The position numbers and the translations under genes are program-made. Source: Nocardioides marinus (GTDB lineage Bacteria > Pseudomonadota > Alphaproteobacteria > Rhodobacterales > Rhodobacteraceae). Taken from it: a DNA stretch of 64,000 nucleotides. The DNA lies in NCBI GenBank assembly GCA_019801415.1, contig JAHVJD010000001.1:496001-560000 (forward strand), given 5' to 3'. Positions 52,224 to 62,977 of this stretch are shown piece after piece; the first letter of the stretch is position 1, and each line of letters begins with the position of its first letter. The notes beneath the pieces were generated by a model. That model ran no database searches. It had not been told where the DNA came from and worked only from the letters and a program-made list of their open reading frames with translations.

Positions 52224-53459
52224 TTAACCGGCAAGTTCGGCACGATTCAGCGCACAATGCGACCACAATGCGTCCATCGCGTTGACCAGCGCATCAATTT
52301 CGCGCGGTCCATGCACCGGCGACGGCGTGAAGCGCAGCCGCTCGGTGCCGCGCGGCACGGTCGGGAAGTTGATCGGCTGCACGTAGATGCCGTAATCCTC
52401 AAGAAGATGATCGGACAGCACCTTGGTATGCACCGGGTTGCCGACGATCACCGGCACGATGTGGCTGCCGTGATCGATGATCGGCAGGCCCAGCCCTTTC
52501 AGGCGCAATTTCAGTACCTTGGCCTGTTCCTGATGCTTGTCGCGCAGCTCCTGCGCCTGCTTCAGATGCGCAACCGAGGCCGCCGCCCCCGCCGCCACCG
52601 CAGGTGCCAGCGAGGTGGTGAAGATGAAGCCCGGCGCGTAGGAGCGGATCGCGTCGCACATCTTGGCGGAGGCCGCGATATAGCCGCCCATGACGCCATA
52701 GGCCTTGGCGAGGGTGCCGTTGATGATGTCGATGCGATGCGCCAGGCGGTCCCGCTCTGTCACGCCGCCACCGCGGGGGCCGTACATGCCGACCGCATGG
52801 ACCTCATCGATATAGGTCAGCGCGCCGAACTCATCCGCAAGGTCGCAGATCTCGGCGATCGGGCCGAAATCGCCGTCCATCGAGTAGACCGACTCAAAGG
52901 CGATCAGCTTGGGCGCCTTGGGGTCGTCCGCCTCCAGCAGCTCGCGCAGATGGGCAACGTCGTTGTGGCGGAAGATGCGCTTGGCCCCGCCGTTGCGGCG
53001 CACGCCCTCGATCATCGAGGCATGGTTCAGCGCATCGGAATAGATGATGAGACCCGGGAACAGCTTGGGCAGGGTCGAAAGCGTCGCGTCATTGGCGATA
53101 TAGGCAGAGGTGAACAGCAGCGCCGCTTCCTTGCCGTGCAGGTCCGCCAGTTCCGCCTCCAGCTGCTTGTGATAGACCGTGGTGCCGGAGATGTTGCGGG
53201 TGCCGCCCGAGCCTGCCCCGGTCGCATCGATCGCCTCATGCATGGCCTGCAGCACCACCGGGTGCTGGCCCATGCCCAGGTAGTCGTTGCCACACCAGAC
53301 GGTGATATCCTGCTGGCTGCCGTCGGGACGCGACCAGACCGCATGCGGGAAATGGCCCTTCTTGCGCTCGATGTCGATGAAGGTCCGGTAGCGGCCCTCG
53401 TCATGAAGGCTGGCAATCGCTGCGTCCAGTTTCGCGGTATAGTCCACCGGCATCTCCAT
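52224..53459 (-). CDS. hemA: 5-aminolevulinate synthase
   Basis: PLP enzyme joining glycine and succinyl-CoA to 5-aminolevulinate, first step of haem and bacteriochlorophyll by the C4 pathway; 411 residues. Highly similar in pattern to Rhodobacter Hem[39 protein letters not shown], and PLP Lys in [12 protein letters not shown]. The first ATG is 53459; ATG 53453 is an alternative. A hairpin (53468-53484) precedes the start and an FnrL-type box lies 144 bases upstream, so oxygen control is expected. Confidence 0.97.
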   Translation of the reverse strand: MEMPVDYTAKLDAAIASLHDEGRYRTFIDIERKKGHFPHAVWSRPDGSQQDITVWCGNDYLGMGQHPVVLQAMHEAIDATGAGSGGTRNISGTTVYHKQLEAELADLHGKEAALLFTSAYIANDATLSTLPKLFPGLIIYSDALNHASMIEGVRRNGGAKRIFRHNDVAHLRELLEADDPKAPKLIAFESVYSMDGDFGPIAEICDLADEFGALTYIDEVHAVGMYGPRGGGVTERDRLAHRIDIINGTLAKAYGVMGGYIAASAKMCDAIRSYAPGFIFTTSLAPAVAAGAAASVAHLKQAQELRDKHQEQAKVLKLRLKGLGLPIIDHGSHIVPVIVGNPVHTKVLSDHLLEDYGIYVQPINFPTVPRGTERLRFTPSPVHGPREIDALVNAMDALWSHCALNRAELAG

Positions 53460-53602
53460 AGCTAAAGGTGTTCCAGAGGAACACGCGGGGCTGTGTTCAG
53501 GGCACTGCCTTCTGGCGATGCGGCCACATTCACGTTGGCGACGTGGTTACCGCAGCTACCCCTTCCGATCAACTCCATACGCCCAGGCCCGGCTGCGCGA
53601 CA
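53460..53602 (-). promoter_or_regulatory. hemA 5' region with hairpin at the ribosome site
   Basis: Eight bases upstream of the hemA ATG a perfect palindrome, GTGTTCC-TCT-GGAACAC (minus reading, 53468-53484), contains the only GGA that could serve as ribosome site. If formed, it would mask initiation. The rest of the 143 bases shows no other gene. Confidence 0.4.
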
Positions 53603-53616
53603 TTGATGCAGGTCAA
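53603..53616 (-). promoter_or_regulatory. FnrL/FNR-type box upstream of hemA
   Basis: TTGATGCAGGTCAA differs from the FNR/FnrL consensus TTGAT-N4-ATCAA in one position. It lies 144 bases ahead of hemA. FnrL control of hemA under low oxygen is established in Rhodobacter sphaeroides; here it is inferred from the site. The site could also serve the divergent M20 peptidase gene. Confidence 0.7.
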
Positions 53617-53837
53617 ATAGAACTTATTGCATGTGTCGGCAAGAACTCCTGCCGCCTGCGCGCCGGATTGTGACGGTGCGTCGCACGCCCGCATTGCCTG
53701 CCGCACTGCCGGGCAGCCCAGGAAAGGCAGCGCCTGCGGTTGTTTGCAACCTCTGGCCCCTGCCGGGGCACGCTGTTAGGCTCCGCGGCAAAACGACACC
53801 AGCGCCGGTGCGTCCGGCCAGGAAGGAGACCACGAGA

Positions 53838-55229
53838 ATGGCATTGAACGACGTATTGGACCGCATCGACGCAGATCTGAGCGCAGCAACCGACCGGCTG
53901 CTGGACCTGCTGCGCATCCAGTCGATTTCCACCGATCCTGCCTACAAGGCCGAGTGCGACAAGGCGGCGGACTGGCTGGTGGCCGACCTCAACAGCATCG
54001 GCATCAAGGCGGAAAAACGTGAAACCCCCGGCCATCCGATGGTCGTGGGCCATGTCGGCGAGGAGAACAGCGACGCGCCGCATCTGTTGTTCTACGGCCA
54101 TTATGACGTGCAGCCGGTGGATCCGCTGAACCTGTGGAACACGCCGCCGTTCGAACCCCAGCTGGAGGAAACTCCGAACGGCACCGTGATCCGCGGCCGC
54201 GGGGCCTCGGACGACAAGGGCCAGCTGATGACCTTCGTGGAGGCCTGCCGCGCCTGGAAGGCGGTGAACGGCTCCCTGCCCTGCCGCATCACCTTCTTCT
54301 TCGAGGGCGAAGAAGAAAGCGGCTCGCCCTCGCTGATCCCCTTCCTCGAGGCCGCTAGGGAAGAACTGTCGGCCGACATCGCGCTGATCTGCGACACTTC
54401 GATGGTGTCGCGCGGGGTGCCGTCGATTGCATCGCAGCTGCGCGGCATGCTCAAGGATGAATTCACCCTGACCGGCCCGCGCATCGACCTGCATTCGGGC
54501 CATTACGGCGGCCCGGGCCTGAACCCGCTGCGCGAGATCTCGCATATCATCGCCTCGTTCCACGACCCCGAGACCGGCGCCGTGGCGGTCGACGGCTTCT
54601 ACGAGGGCGTGCACGAGGTGCCCGAGGACATCCTGCGCCAATGGCAGGGCTGCGGCTTTGACGAGCAGGACTACCTGTCCAACGCAGGCTACACCCAGGC
54701 GCACGGGGAAAAGAAATACTCGGTGCTGGAACAGCAGTGGGCGCGCCCGACGCTGGAGATCAACGGGCTGTGGGGCGGCTACCAGGGCGCAGGCTCGAAA
54801 ACCGTGATCCCGGCGCAGGCGCATTGCAAGATCACCTGCCGCCTGGTCGGCGACATGGACCCCGACGCGCTGCGCCAGAAGATCCGCAAACACGTCGAGG
54901 ACCGGCTGCCCGCCGATTGCACCGTCACCTGGGACGTGGATCTCGAAGGCTCCCCCGCCTATGTGATCGACACCACCCGGCCCGAATTCGAAGCCGCCCG
55001 CGGCGCGCTGAGCGACGAATGGAACCGCGAGGCGGTGTTCTCGGGCATGGGCGGCTCGATCCCGGTGGCGGGCTATTTCAAGTCGATCCTCGGCATGGAC
55101 GCGATGCTGATCGGCTTTGCCAACGAAGATGACGCGATCCACTCGCCGAACGAGAAATACGACCTGGAGAGCTTCCACAAGGGCATCCGCTCCTGGGCGC
55201 GGGTCCTCGACGCGCTGTCGCGCAAGTAA
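53838..55229 (+). CDS. M20-family dipeptidase
   Basis: A 463-residue zinc peptidase of the M20 family, long form (PepV/carnosine-dipeptidase-like). Metal-binding motifs: LLFYGHYDVQPVD, GRGASDDKGQLMTF, FFFEGEEESGSPSL, and ICDTSM, with the lid domain (about 195-360) between. The start at 53838 (MALNDVLDRIDADL) follows AAGGAG. Its final codons plus stop (55174-55229) are duplicated 139 bases downstream, outside the frame. Likely cuts dipeptides in the cytoplasm; substrate not predictable. Confidence 0.92.
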   Translation: MALNDVLDRIDADLSAATDRLLDLLRIQSISTDPAYKAECDKAADWLVADLNSIGIKAEKRETPGHPMVVGHVGEENSDAPHLLFYGHYDVQPVDPLNLWNTPPFEPQLEETPNGTVIRGRGASDDKGQLMTFVEACRAWKAVNGSLPCRITFFFEGEEESGSPSLIPFLEAAREELSADIALICDTSMVSRGVPSIASQLRGMLKDEFTLTGPRIDLHSGHYGGPGLNPLREISHIIASFHDPETGAVAVDGFYEGVHEVPEDILRQWQGCGFDEQDYLSNAGYTQAHGEKKYSVLEQQWARPTLEINGLWGGYQGAGSKTVIPAQAHCKITCRLVGDMDPDALRQKIRKHVEDRLPADCTVTWDVDLEGSPAYVIDTTRPEFEAARGALSDEWNREAVFSGMGGSIPVAGYFKSILGMDAMLIGFANEDDAIHSPNEKYDLESFHKGIRSWARVLDALSRK

Positions 55230-55367
55230 GCCGCCGCAGGTGGAAGCTCTGAAGGGCTCTGCCCGTTCGACCCTGAAACGCTCCCCCGGAGCGTTTCCTG
55301 GACGGGCCTCACTCCACAAGGGCATCCGCTCCTGGGCACGGGTCCTCGACGCGCTGTCGCGCAAGTA
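55174..55367 (+). repeat. Direct repeat: duplicated 3' end of the M20 peptidase gene
   Basis: Two 55-base copies (55174-55228 and 55313-55367) differ at one base. They encode the C-terminal HKGIRSWARVLDALSRK. Offset 139 bases is not a multiple of three, so the second copy does not extend the protein and gives a fragment with its own TAG. Between them is a perfect hairpin AAACGCTCC-CCC-GGAGCGTTT (55276-55296) closed by an outer GCCCGT/ACGGGC pair. Confidence 0.85.
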
Positions 55368-55415
55368 GACGGCGTCGGATTGAGGCACCCCAGGTGCCGT
55401 CTTGATAGCCACAAA

Positions 55416-55440
55416 GCCCCGGCTGCGGCCGGGGCATTTT
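55416..55440. terminator. Terminator hairpin between the M20 and thioesterase genes
   Basis: GCCCCGGC (55416-55423) with GCCGGGGC (55428-55435), TGCG loop, then ATTTT. A-run to the left makes it usable in both directions. An extra small palindrome GGCACC/GGTGCC sits at 55384-55398. Confidence 0.7.
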
Positions 55441-55458
55441 ACTCCCGCGTACCGGTGT

Positions 55459-55854
55459 TCAGCCTGCGTCGCGGATCACCGGGCGCGGGCGGGCGTTTTC
55501 ATCCAGCGCCACGAAGGTGAAAATCGCCTCGGTCACCTGCTGGGTCTCCTCCTGATGGCGGGCCCGGCGCCAGGCCCGCACCCGGATCCGCATCGAGGTG
55601 CGCCCGATCTTCAGCATTTCCGCAAACAGCGACACCTCGTCCCCCACCAGCACCGGGCGGTGAAACTGGATCTCCTCGACCGAGACCGTCGACGCCCTGC
55701 CCTTGGAGACCCGCGCGGCGATGGTTCCCGCCGCAAGGTCCATCTGGCTCATCAGCCAGCCACCGAAGATGTCGCCCGCCGGGTTGGTATCGGTGGGCAT
55801 CGCGATCACGCGCAGCGTGGGCTGGGTTTCGGGCGGCTGCATCTGCTGGCTCAT
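55459..55854 (-). CDS. Acyl-CoA thioesterase, YciA-type hotdog fold
   Basis: A 131-residue single hotdog-domain thioesterase. Conserved Asn and Asp are in TDTNPAGDIFGGWLMSQMDLAAG, followed by VSVEEIQFHRPVLVGDEVSLFAEM, as in YciA. It cleaves acyl-CoA esters in the cytoplasm; chain-length preference is not readable. GGAGACAGTAG precedes the start at 55854. Downstream of the tRNA-Asp cluster on the same strand. Confidence 0.9.
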   Translation of the reverse strand: MSQQMQPPETQPTLRVIAMPTDTNPAGDIFGGWLMSQMDLAAGTIAARVSKGRASTVSVEEIQFHRPVLVGDEVSLFAEMLKIGRTSMRIRVRAWRRARHQEETQQVTEAIFTFVALDENARPRPVIRDAG

Positions 55855-55995
55855 CTACTGTCTCCTGGCGCAAACGGGGCTATCCCCAGCATTGCAGCCG
55901 CGCACAGCAGACGAAAGAGCCAAGCGGCAAAACACCCGAAAGCGAAGCGCCTCGGTGCCGACAAAACAGGCAAATTCCTGGAGAAGTGGGGAAAG

Positions 55996-56072
55996 TGGCG
56001 CGGTTGACGGGGCTCGAACCCGCGACCCCCGGCGTGACAGGCCGGTACTCTAACCAACTGAGCTACAACCGC
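55996..56072 (-). tRNA. tRNA-Asp (GTC), copy 1
   Basis: 77 bases including an encoded CCA (plus TGG at 55996-55998). Acceptor GCGGTTG/CAACCGC with discriminator G. Anticodon loop CT-GTC-AC. T-loop GGGTTCGAGCCC. Identical in body to the two copies upstream on the minus strand. Confidence 0.97.
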
Positions 56073-56152
56073 GCATGGGCCTTTCGGCTGGCCATCTCTG
56101 GCCGATGTCCCCTCCGGGGCGGACCCTGAAACGTCAGGGCGGCGGGCGAAAG

Positions 56153-56229
56153 TGGCGCGGTTGACGGGGCTCGAACCCGCGACCCCCGGCGTGACAGGCC
56201 GGTACTCTAACCAACTGAGCTACAACCGC
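56153..56229 (-). tRNA. tRNA-Asp (GTC), copy 2
   Basis: 77 bases with encoded CCA, same sequence as copy 1, 80 bases away. The spacer contains a CCCCTCCGGGGCGGACC-type stretch repeated before copy 3. Confidence 0.97.
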
Positions 56230-56313
56230 ATTTTCGCCTTGCGGCGGACCGTTTCCAGTCCAGTTCCCCTCCGGGGCGGGTTCCGTTTCAGCCCCGGAAC
56301 AGGGGCGCAGCAG

Positions 56314-56390
56314 TGGCGCGGTTGACGGGGCTCGAACCCGCGACCCCCGGCGTGACAGGCCGGTACTCTAACCAACTGAGCTACAACCGC
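56314..56390 (-). tRNA. tRNA-Asp (GTC), copy 3
   Basis: 77 bases with encoded CCA, same sequence as copies 1 and 2, 84 bases from copy 2. It is the promoter-proximal Asp copy of the minus-strand cluster. Confidence 0.97.
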
Positions 56391-56523
56391 CCGCTGCGTC
56401 TTCAGCATCGCTGCTGAATGTTGGGCTGTAATATGCGCCACCCTGCGCACCGTCAAGCCGTGTTTTGCCTTTTTCGGAACTTTCCTGGAAAAAAATCCGA
56501 ACCCACCCTCAAGCCTCTGAAAC

Positions 56524-56560
56524 AAAACAAAAAACGCCTCCACGAAAGCCGTGAAGGCGT
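56524..56560 (-). terminator. Terminator of tRNA-Val (TAC)
   Basis: On the minus strand ACGCCTTCACG (56550-56560) pairs with CGTGGAGGCGT (56534-56544), including one G-T pair, loop GCTTT, then TTTTTTG. It lies 29 bases after the tRNA and shows that tRNA-Val and the tRNA-Asp array are probably separate transcripts. Confidence 0.8.
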
Positions 56561-56589
56561 ATGCGTTCAGTCGTCGAAAATAGGGAGAA

Positions 56590-56665
<76 letters not shown>

Positions 56666-56751
56666 GTTGGCCGGGGATTTAGACAATGGCGCTGGCGGAC
56701 GCAAGAGGAAAAAGAAGATTTTTTTACCCCGCGAAGGCACCGACCGACGGC

Positions 56752-57321
56752 CTAGGCCAGGACCGTTTCCCGGCCGTTCTCCAGAACATACACGCACCCC
56801 TGCCCGTTCGGCAGCGCCGCCATCTGGTCCCGCGTCAGCCCGCAGGCAATTCCCCGCATGACCTGCCCCAGAAGCCCATGGGCCACCACGACCGAGGGAC
56901 CTTCAAGCGACTGCATGAAGGCGAGGATGCGACCGTGAAAGCGCTCATACCCCTCGCCGCCCGGCGCATTACAGAACAGGTCCAGATTCTGCGGGTTGTT
57001 GGCATAGATCTCCGGATAGGTGCGCTCAACTTCCGACAGGGTCATGCCCTGCAGCTCGCCCGCATAGGCCTCGGCCAACCTCGGATCGGTTTCAAACGGG
57101 GCACCGCCCAACGCAATGTCCGCAGTCTGCTGCGCGCGCCCCAGCGGAGAGACGAAGCAGCGCAGATCCGGCGTCAGATAGGGCTGCATCAATTGCGCCT
57201 GACGACGCGCCTGCTCGATTCCCAGCTGGGTCAACGGTGATTCCAACTGTCCCTGGATGCGGTGCTCGGCATTCCAGTGGGTCTGTCCATGACGCAACAG
57301 CCAGATCTTGGGAAAGGGCAT
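56752..57321 (-). CDS. Histidine phosphatase (phosphoglycerate mutase superfamily)
   Basis: A 189-residue enzyme of the branch-2 histidine phosphatase fold. Catalytic LLRHGQTHWNAEHRIQGQ contains the phospho-acceptor His near residue 9. VSPLGRAQQTADIA carries the second Arg, and VVVAHGLLGQVMRG the second His. Substrate may be a small phosphorylated metabolite or phosphoglycerate. The start at 57321 (MPFPKIWLLRHG) follows GGAGG by five bases. It sits between the two tRNA-Val genes. Confidence 0.9.
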   Translation of the reverse strand: MPFPKIWLLRHGQTHWNAEHRIQGQLESPLTQLGIEQARRQAQLMQPYLTPDLRCFVSPLGRAQQTADIALGGAPFETDPRLAEAYAGELQGMTLSEVERTYPEIYANNPQNLDLFCNAPGGEGYERFHGRILAFMQSLEGPSVVVAHGLLGQVMRGIACGLTRDQMAALPNGQGCVYVLENGRETVLA

Positions 57322-57400
57322 GGCGACCTCCTTGTTTGCCCTCACAGTGGTAACGGCAGCGGCAGGCAACAGGAAGCCGGAAACAACAGGCGCAAAAGCA

Positions 57401-57433
57401 AAAGGCGCTCAACCTTTTTCAGGGAGCGCCTTT
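57401..57433 (-). terminator. Terminator of tRNA-Val (CAC)
   Basis: Perfect 10-base arms, AAAGGCGCTC (57401-57410) and GAGCGCCTTT (57424-57433), with a 13-base loop. On the minus strand TGCTTTTGC follows. It begins eight bases after the tRNA end. Confidence 0.75.
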
Positions 57434-57441
57434 CAGAAAGA

Positions 57442-57516
57442 TGGTGGGTGATAAGAGATTTGAACTCCTGACATCTTCGATGTGAACGAAGCGCTCTACC
57501 ACTGAGCTAATCACCC
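57442..57516 (-). tRNA. tRNA-Val (CAC)
   Basis: 75 bases including encoded CCA (57442-57444). Acceptor GGGTGAT/ATCACCC, discriminator A, anticodon loop TT-CAC-AT between CTTCG and CGAAG. Similar to the TAC gene 780 bases away, with a one-base shorter D-loop (CAGTGGT). Confidence 0.95.
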
Positions 57517-57615
57517 GTGAGGCAGGGTATTACCCGCAGGTCGCGGCCTCTGCAAGAGGGTCCGGCGAAGAAAATTTACCCGACGCGCAATTTTATCGGC
57601 TCTCGTCAACAGCTC

Positions 57616-58086
57616 TCAGCAACTGGGCAGTGCATCCCGCTGAATCATCGTGCGCAGGGTGAAGCTCGATCGCGTGTTGCGAATCCCCGGCACCCGCATC
57701 AGCCGGTCCTCGAGGAAACGGTCAAAGTCGGCAAGATCCTCCGCCACCACCCGCAGCAGGATATCCCGGGTGCCGGTCATCAGGTAGCATTCCATCACCT
57801 GGTCGAACCGGCGCACCGCGTTTTCAAAGGCCATCAATGCGTCCCGCGATTGCCGCTCCAGCTCCACCGCCACGAAGATCGTTACCGGCAGCCCCAGCTT
57901 GGCCTGGTCCACCCGCGCCGAATAGCCGCTGATGACACCGCTTTCCTCCAGGTTGGCCACCCGCCGCGCACAGGGCGTCGGCGACAGGCCGACCATGGAC
58001 GACAGCTCCGAGATCCGCAGCCGCCCATTGCGCTGCAAGGCTGCCACGATCTTACGATCAATCGAATCCACGCCGATTTCCTCCAA
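57616..58086 (-). CDS. Lrp/AsnC-family transcriptional regulator
   Basis: A 156-residue feast/famine regulator. HTH: IDRKIVAALQRNGRLRISELSSMVGLSPTPCARRVANLEESG. RAM ligand domain: PVTIFVAVELERQS, ECYLMTGTRDILLRVVAEDLADFDRFL. It diverges from the leucine dehydrogenase gene and very likely controls it in response to an amino acid. The 117-base region between them has a matching inverted repeat. Confidence 0.93.
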   Translation of the reverse strand: MEEIGVDSIDRKIVAALQRNGRLRISELSSMVGLSPTPCARRVANLEESGVISGYSARVDQAKLGLPVTIFVAVELERQSRDALMAFENAVRRFDQVMECYLMTGTRDILLRVVAEDLADFDRFLEDRLMRVPGIRNTRSSFTLRTMIQRDALPSC

Positions 58087-58111
58087 TATTCTCCTTCAGA
58101 TGACACTCTAC

Positions 58112-58147
58112 CACCAAAACGGCGCGTTCGAGCAGCCATTTTTGGTG
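58112..58147. promoter_or_regulatory. Inverted repeat between the Lrp gene and leucine dehydrogenase
   Basis: CACCAAAA (58112-58119) and TTTTGGTG (58140-58147) are perfect complements with centres 28 bases apart. It is placed where a dimeric Lrp would bind to control both divergent genes. Assignment to the Lrp protein is inferred. Confidence 0.55.
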
Positions 58148-58203
58148 AAAACCGGCTCTGCGACCAGACTAGTATTCCGGCACCCTGAGGAGGAACTATC
58201 CAG

Positions 58204-59253
58204 ATGTCCGTGACCGCCGTTGCATCCACCACCCATGAAGAAATCGTCCGCGTCGAGGACGCCTCTATCGGGCTGGTGGGATATATCGCCATCCATTCCA
58301 CCCTGCTCGGCCCCGCAGCTGGCGGGCTGCGCATGCGCCCCTATGCCTCCGAGGACGAGGCCCTCACCGACGTCAAGCGCCTCAGCGAGGGCATGACCTA
58401 CAAGAACGCCGCAGCCGGTCTGCCGCTGGGCGGCGGCAAGGCGGTCATCATCGGCGACCCGACGGCGCAGAAATCGCCGGAGCTGCTCCGCGCCTTTGCC
58501 CGCGCCATCAACACGCTGGACGGCCGCTACATCACCGCCGAGGACATGGGCATGACCCCGGCCGACATGGCCCTGCTGGCCGAGGAAACCAGCTGCGTCG
58601 CCGGTCTGCCGGATGGTGAGTTTGCCAGCGGCGATCCCTCGCCGGTGACCGCGCTCGGGATCTTCAACGCCATCTGCACCACGCAGGCGCACAAGCACGG
58701 CAGCCGCGACCTCACCGGGCTCACCGTGTCGGTTCAGGGGCTGGGGCATGTCGGCTGGTACCTGTGCCAGTTCCTCTCCGAAGCAGGCGCCAAACTGGTG
58801 GTGACCGATATCGACGCCGCCCGGGTGGAAAAGGCCGTGGCGGAATTCGATGCCCGCCCCGTCGGGCTCGAGGAAATCTACAGCGTGCAGGCCGACATCT
58901 TTGCGCCCTGCGCCATCGGCGGCATTCTGAACGCCCAGACGATCCCGCAACTGAAGGTGAGCATCGTCGCAGGCGGCGCCAACAACCAGCTCGCCACACC
59001 GGCGGACGGTGCCGCACTGCATGACCGTGGCATCCTCTATGCGCCCGATTTCGTCGCCAACGGCGGTGGAATCATCAATGTCGCGACGGAAATCCTGAAG
59101 ATCTCGGACCGGGCCGGCTTCGTGGCCGAGAAACTGGCCGCGCTGGACGCCACCCTGGCCACCATCCTCAACCAAGCGCGGGTCGAGAATACCAGCCCGG
59201 ACGCAGTCGCCATCGCCACCGTGCAGGCCCGGATGGCGCGCGAGGCGGCCTGA
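58204..59253 (+). CDS. Leucine dehydrogenase (Glu/Leu/Phe/Val dehydrogenase family)
   Basis: A 349-residue NAD-dependent amino-acid dehydrogenase that deaminates branched-chain amino acids. Substrate-domain lysines are in MTYKNAAAGLPLGGGKAVI (Lys67 and Lys79). The Rossmann domain has VQGLGHVGWYLCQFLSEAGAKLVVTDID. GGILNAQTIPQL and VAGGANNQLA are typical. Leucine or phenylalanine preference cannot be separated. GGAGG precedes the start at 58204. Divergent from an Lrp regulator. Confidence 0.9.
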   Translation: MSVTAVASTTHEEIVRVEDASIGLVGYIAIHSTLLGPAAGGLRMRPYASEDEALTDVKRLSEGMTYKNAAAGLPLGGGKAVIIGDPTAQKSPELLRAFARAINTLDGRYITAEDMGMTPADMALLAEETSCVAGLPDGEFASGDPSPVTALGIFNAICTTQAHKHGSRDLTGLTVSVQGLGHVGWYLCQFLSEAGAKLVVTDIDAARVEKAVAEFDARPVGLEEIYSVQADIFAPCAIGGILNAQTIPQLKVSIVAGGANNQLATPADGAALHDRGILYAPDFVANGGGIINVATEILKISDRAGFVAEKLAALDATLATILNQARVENTSPDAVAIATVQARMAREAA

Positions 59254-59560
59254 ACGCAGCCGCGCCCCACCCTGTCAAACAGCCTGCGGCCCGGCGGCGC
59301 CTCCCTCGTCCCGGCTTCAGGCGCGGCTGGTTGCCCTGTCGGGGTCGCCAGCGTGCCGGGCCGGGCAACCGGTCCGGCACCTCCGCCGCCAGACACGCGG
59401 ATAACGACGCCCCGTCACAGAAGGGCCAGAACGGAAGAGAACACCTGAAAAGGGCGGCCCACCACGGGGCCGCCCTCTTTTTGTAGGGATAGGATCTGGT
59501 GGCAGGCCGCAGCCTGCCCCGCCCGGCCCGCCAGCAGGACGAGCACCGGGCAACCCGGTC
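59254..59560. other. Spacer between leucine dehydrogenase and lon
   Basis: About 307 bases with no convincing coding frame. It contains GC-rich runs and one strong bidirectional terminator (59447-59482), listed separately. Confidence 0.45.
59447..59482. terminator. Bidirectional terminator downstream of lon
   Basis: GGGCGGCCC (59452-59460) and GGGCCGCCC (59467-59475) form a perfect 9-base stem with a 6-base loop. It is followed on plus by TCTTTTTG and on minus by TTTTC, so it can end transcripts of leucine dehydrogenase and lon. Confidence 0.75.
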
Positions 59561-61972
<2,412 letters not shown>

Positions 61973-62206
61973 ACTCGGTCCTTTGGTTTGGCAAGACGGT
62001 CCGGCCCCGGTCATCGGCAGCTTTGGCCCGTCTCCTCATTGGATGTCTATATCTGGTGGGGCTGTCGAAGATTTTCAACTGCCCTGCTGCCAGGTTGGGG
62101 CTCACCTTGCCCGCACCGACGCCGGATCACAAGGGCGCAAATGGGGAAACGGTGAGCAAAGCAATAACGAGACCGTCAAGCGGGCATGTCGCCTGCGACT
62201 TGCGCA

Positions 62207-62878
62207 TCAGGGGCGCTCCAGCGTCACCAGGCCACGGGTGATGTGACCTGCGGGGCCGGTTTCACGGTACGTGCCGCTGATGCGCGTGGCGTCGATCAGG
62301 AACAGGCGATAATCGGCGCGCCGGGGCTCGAGGGTGGCCGTATCCAGCGCCGCTTGCAACCGGAATTGCAGCAGCTGATCCGGGCCGCAGGGCAAACGCC
62401 CGATCGCCACCTCGTCGAGAAACACCTCCGCCCCTTCCGGCAGGTCACCGCGTCCGACGCTGGCTGCGCGCAAACCGCTGCCCGGCTCCGGAGGGGCGCG
62501 ATCCCGGACCGAGATCGGCAGTATCCCGGCCACCGGGGAATCCACCACGAGGCGACCGTTGCGGAAGGTGAGGTTCACCAGCTCGCCACTGCGCTGCGGC
62601 ATGGGTTCCATGTGGATGCGGCCCGCCGCCGACACGGCCATCTCGCCCGGCCCCTTGCGCAGGATCCACTGCCCCCGCAGCGCCTGCGCACCGCCTTTGA
62701 CCAGATCCTCGAGGGGTATGCGGCACCCATCGAGGGCGGGTGCCTTGAAGAAGCTGGACGCCTCCGCCAGCGACCCCGGCGCCGTCTGCACGGTCTGTGC
62801 GGTCTCTGCGGTTTGCGCAAGACCGGCTGAACTGCCGCCCAGCACAGCCGCAACGACCAAGGCCTGATACCGGAACAT
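62207..62878 (-). CDS. Secreted hypothetical protein
   Basis: A 223-residue protein with a signal peptide (ALVVAAVLGGSSAGLAQ). A short TAETAQTVQTA repetitive stretch follows (about 22-32). The rest has alternating hydrophobic and charged patterns (GELVNLTFRNGRLVVDSPVAG) suggesting beta structure, with one Cys in DGCRIPLEDL and one in RLPCGPDQLL that could form a disulfide. GGAGG six bases upstream supports the start at 62878. It is not recognised. Upstream of lon on the same strand, but 234 bases away. Confidence 0.7.
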   Translation of the reverse strand: MFRYQALVVAAVLGGSSAGLAQTAETAQTVQTAPGSLAEASSFFKAPALDGCRIPLEDLVKGGAQALRGQWILRKGPGEMAVSAAGRIHMEPMPQRSGELVNLTFRNGRLVVDSPVAGILPISVRDRAPPEPGSGLRAASVGRGDLPEGAEVFLDEVAIGRLPCGPDQLLQFRLQAALDTATLEPRRADYRLFLIDATRISGTYRETGPAGHITRGLVTLERP

Positions 62879-62977
62879 CGCAATCCTCCCCGCTTTTGGC
62901 GCAATACTACCAGCTGAGACCTTCACAACCGGTGAATGCAGGAGCAACGGAGCCAGTCCCTCCCCTGCCGCCCCCGG

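Noticed and set aside
55117-55368. Separate small gene containing the duplicated peptidase tail
   Set aside because: It overlaps the peptidase gene in another frame and only becomes peptidase-like in the repeated 55 bases; best read as a duplication product.
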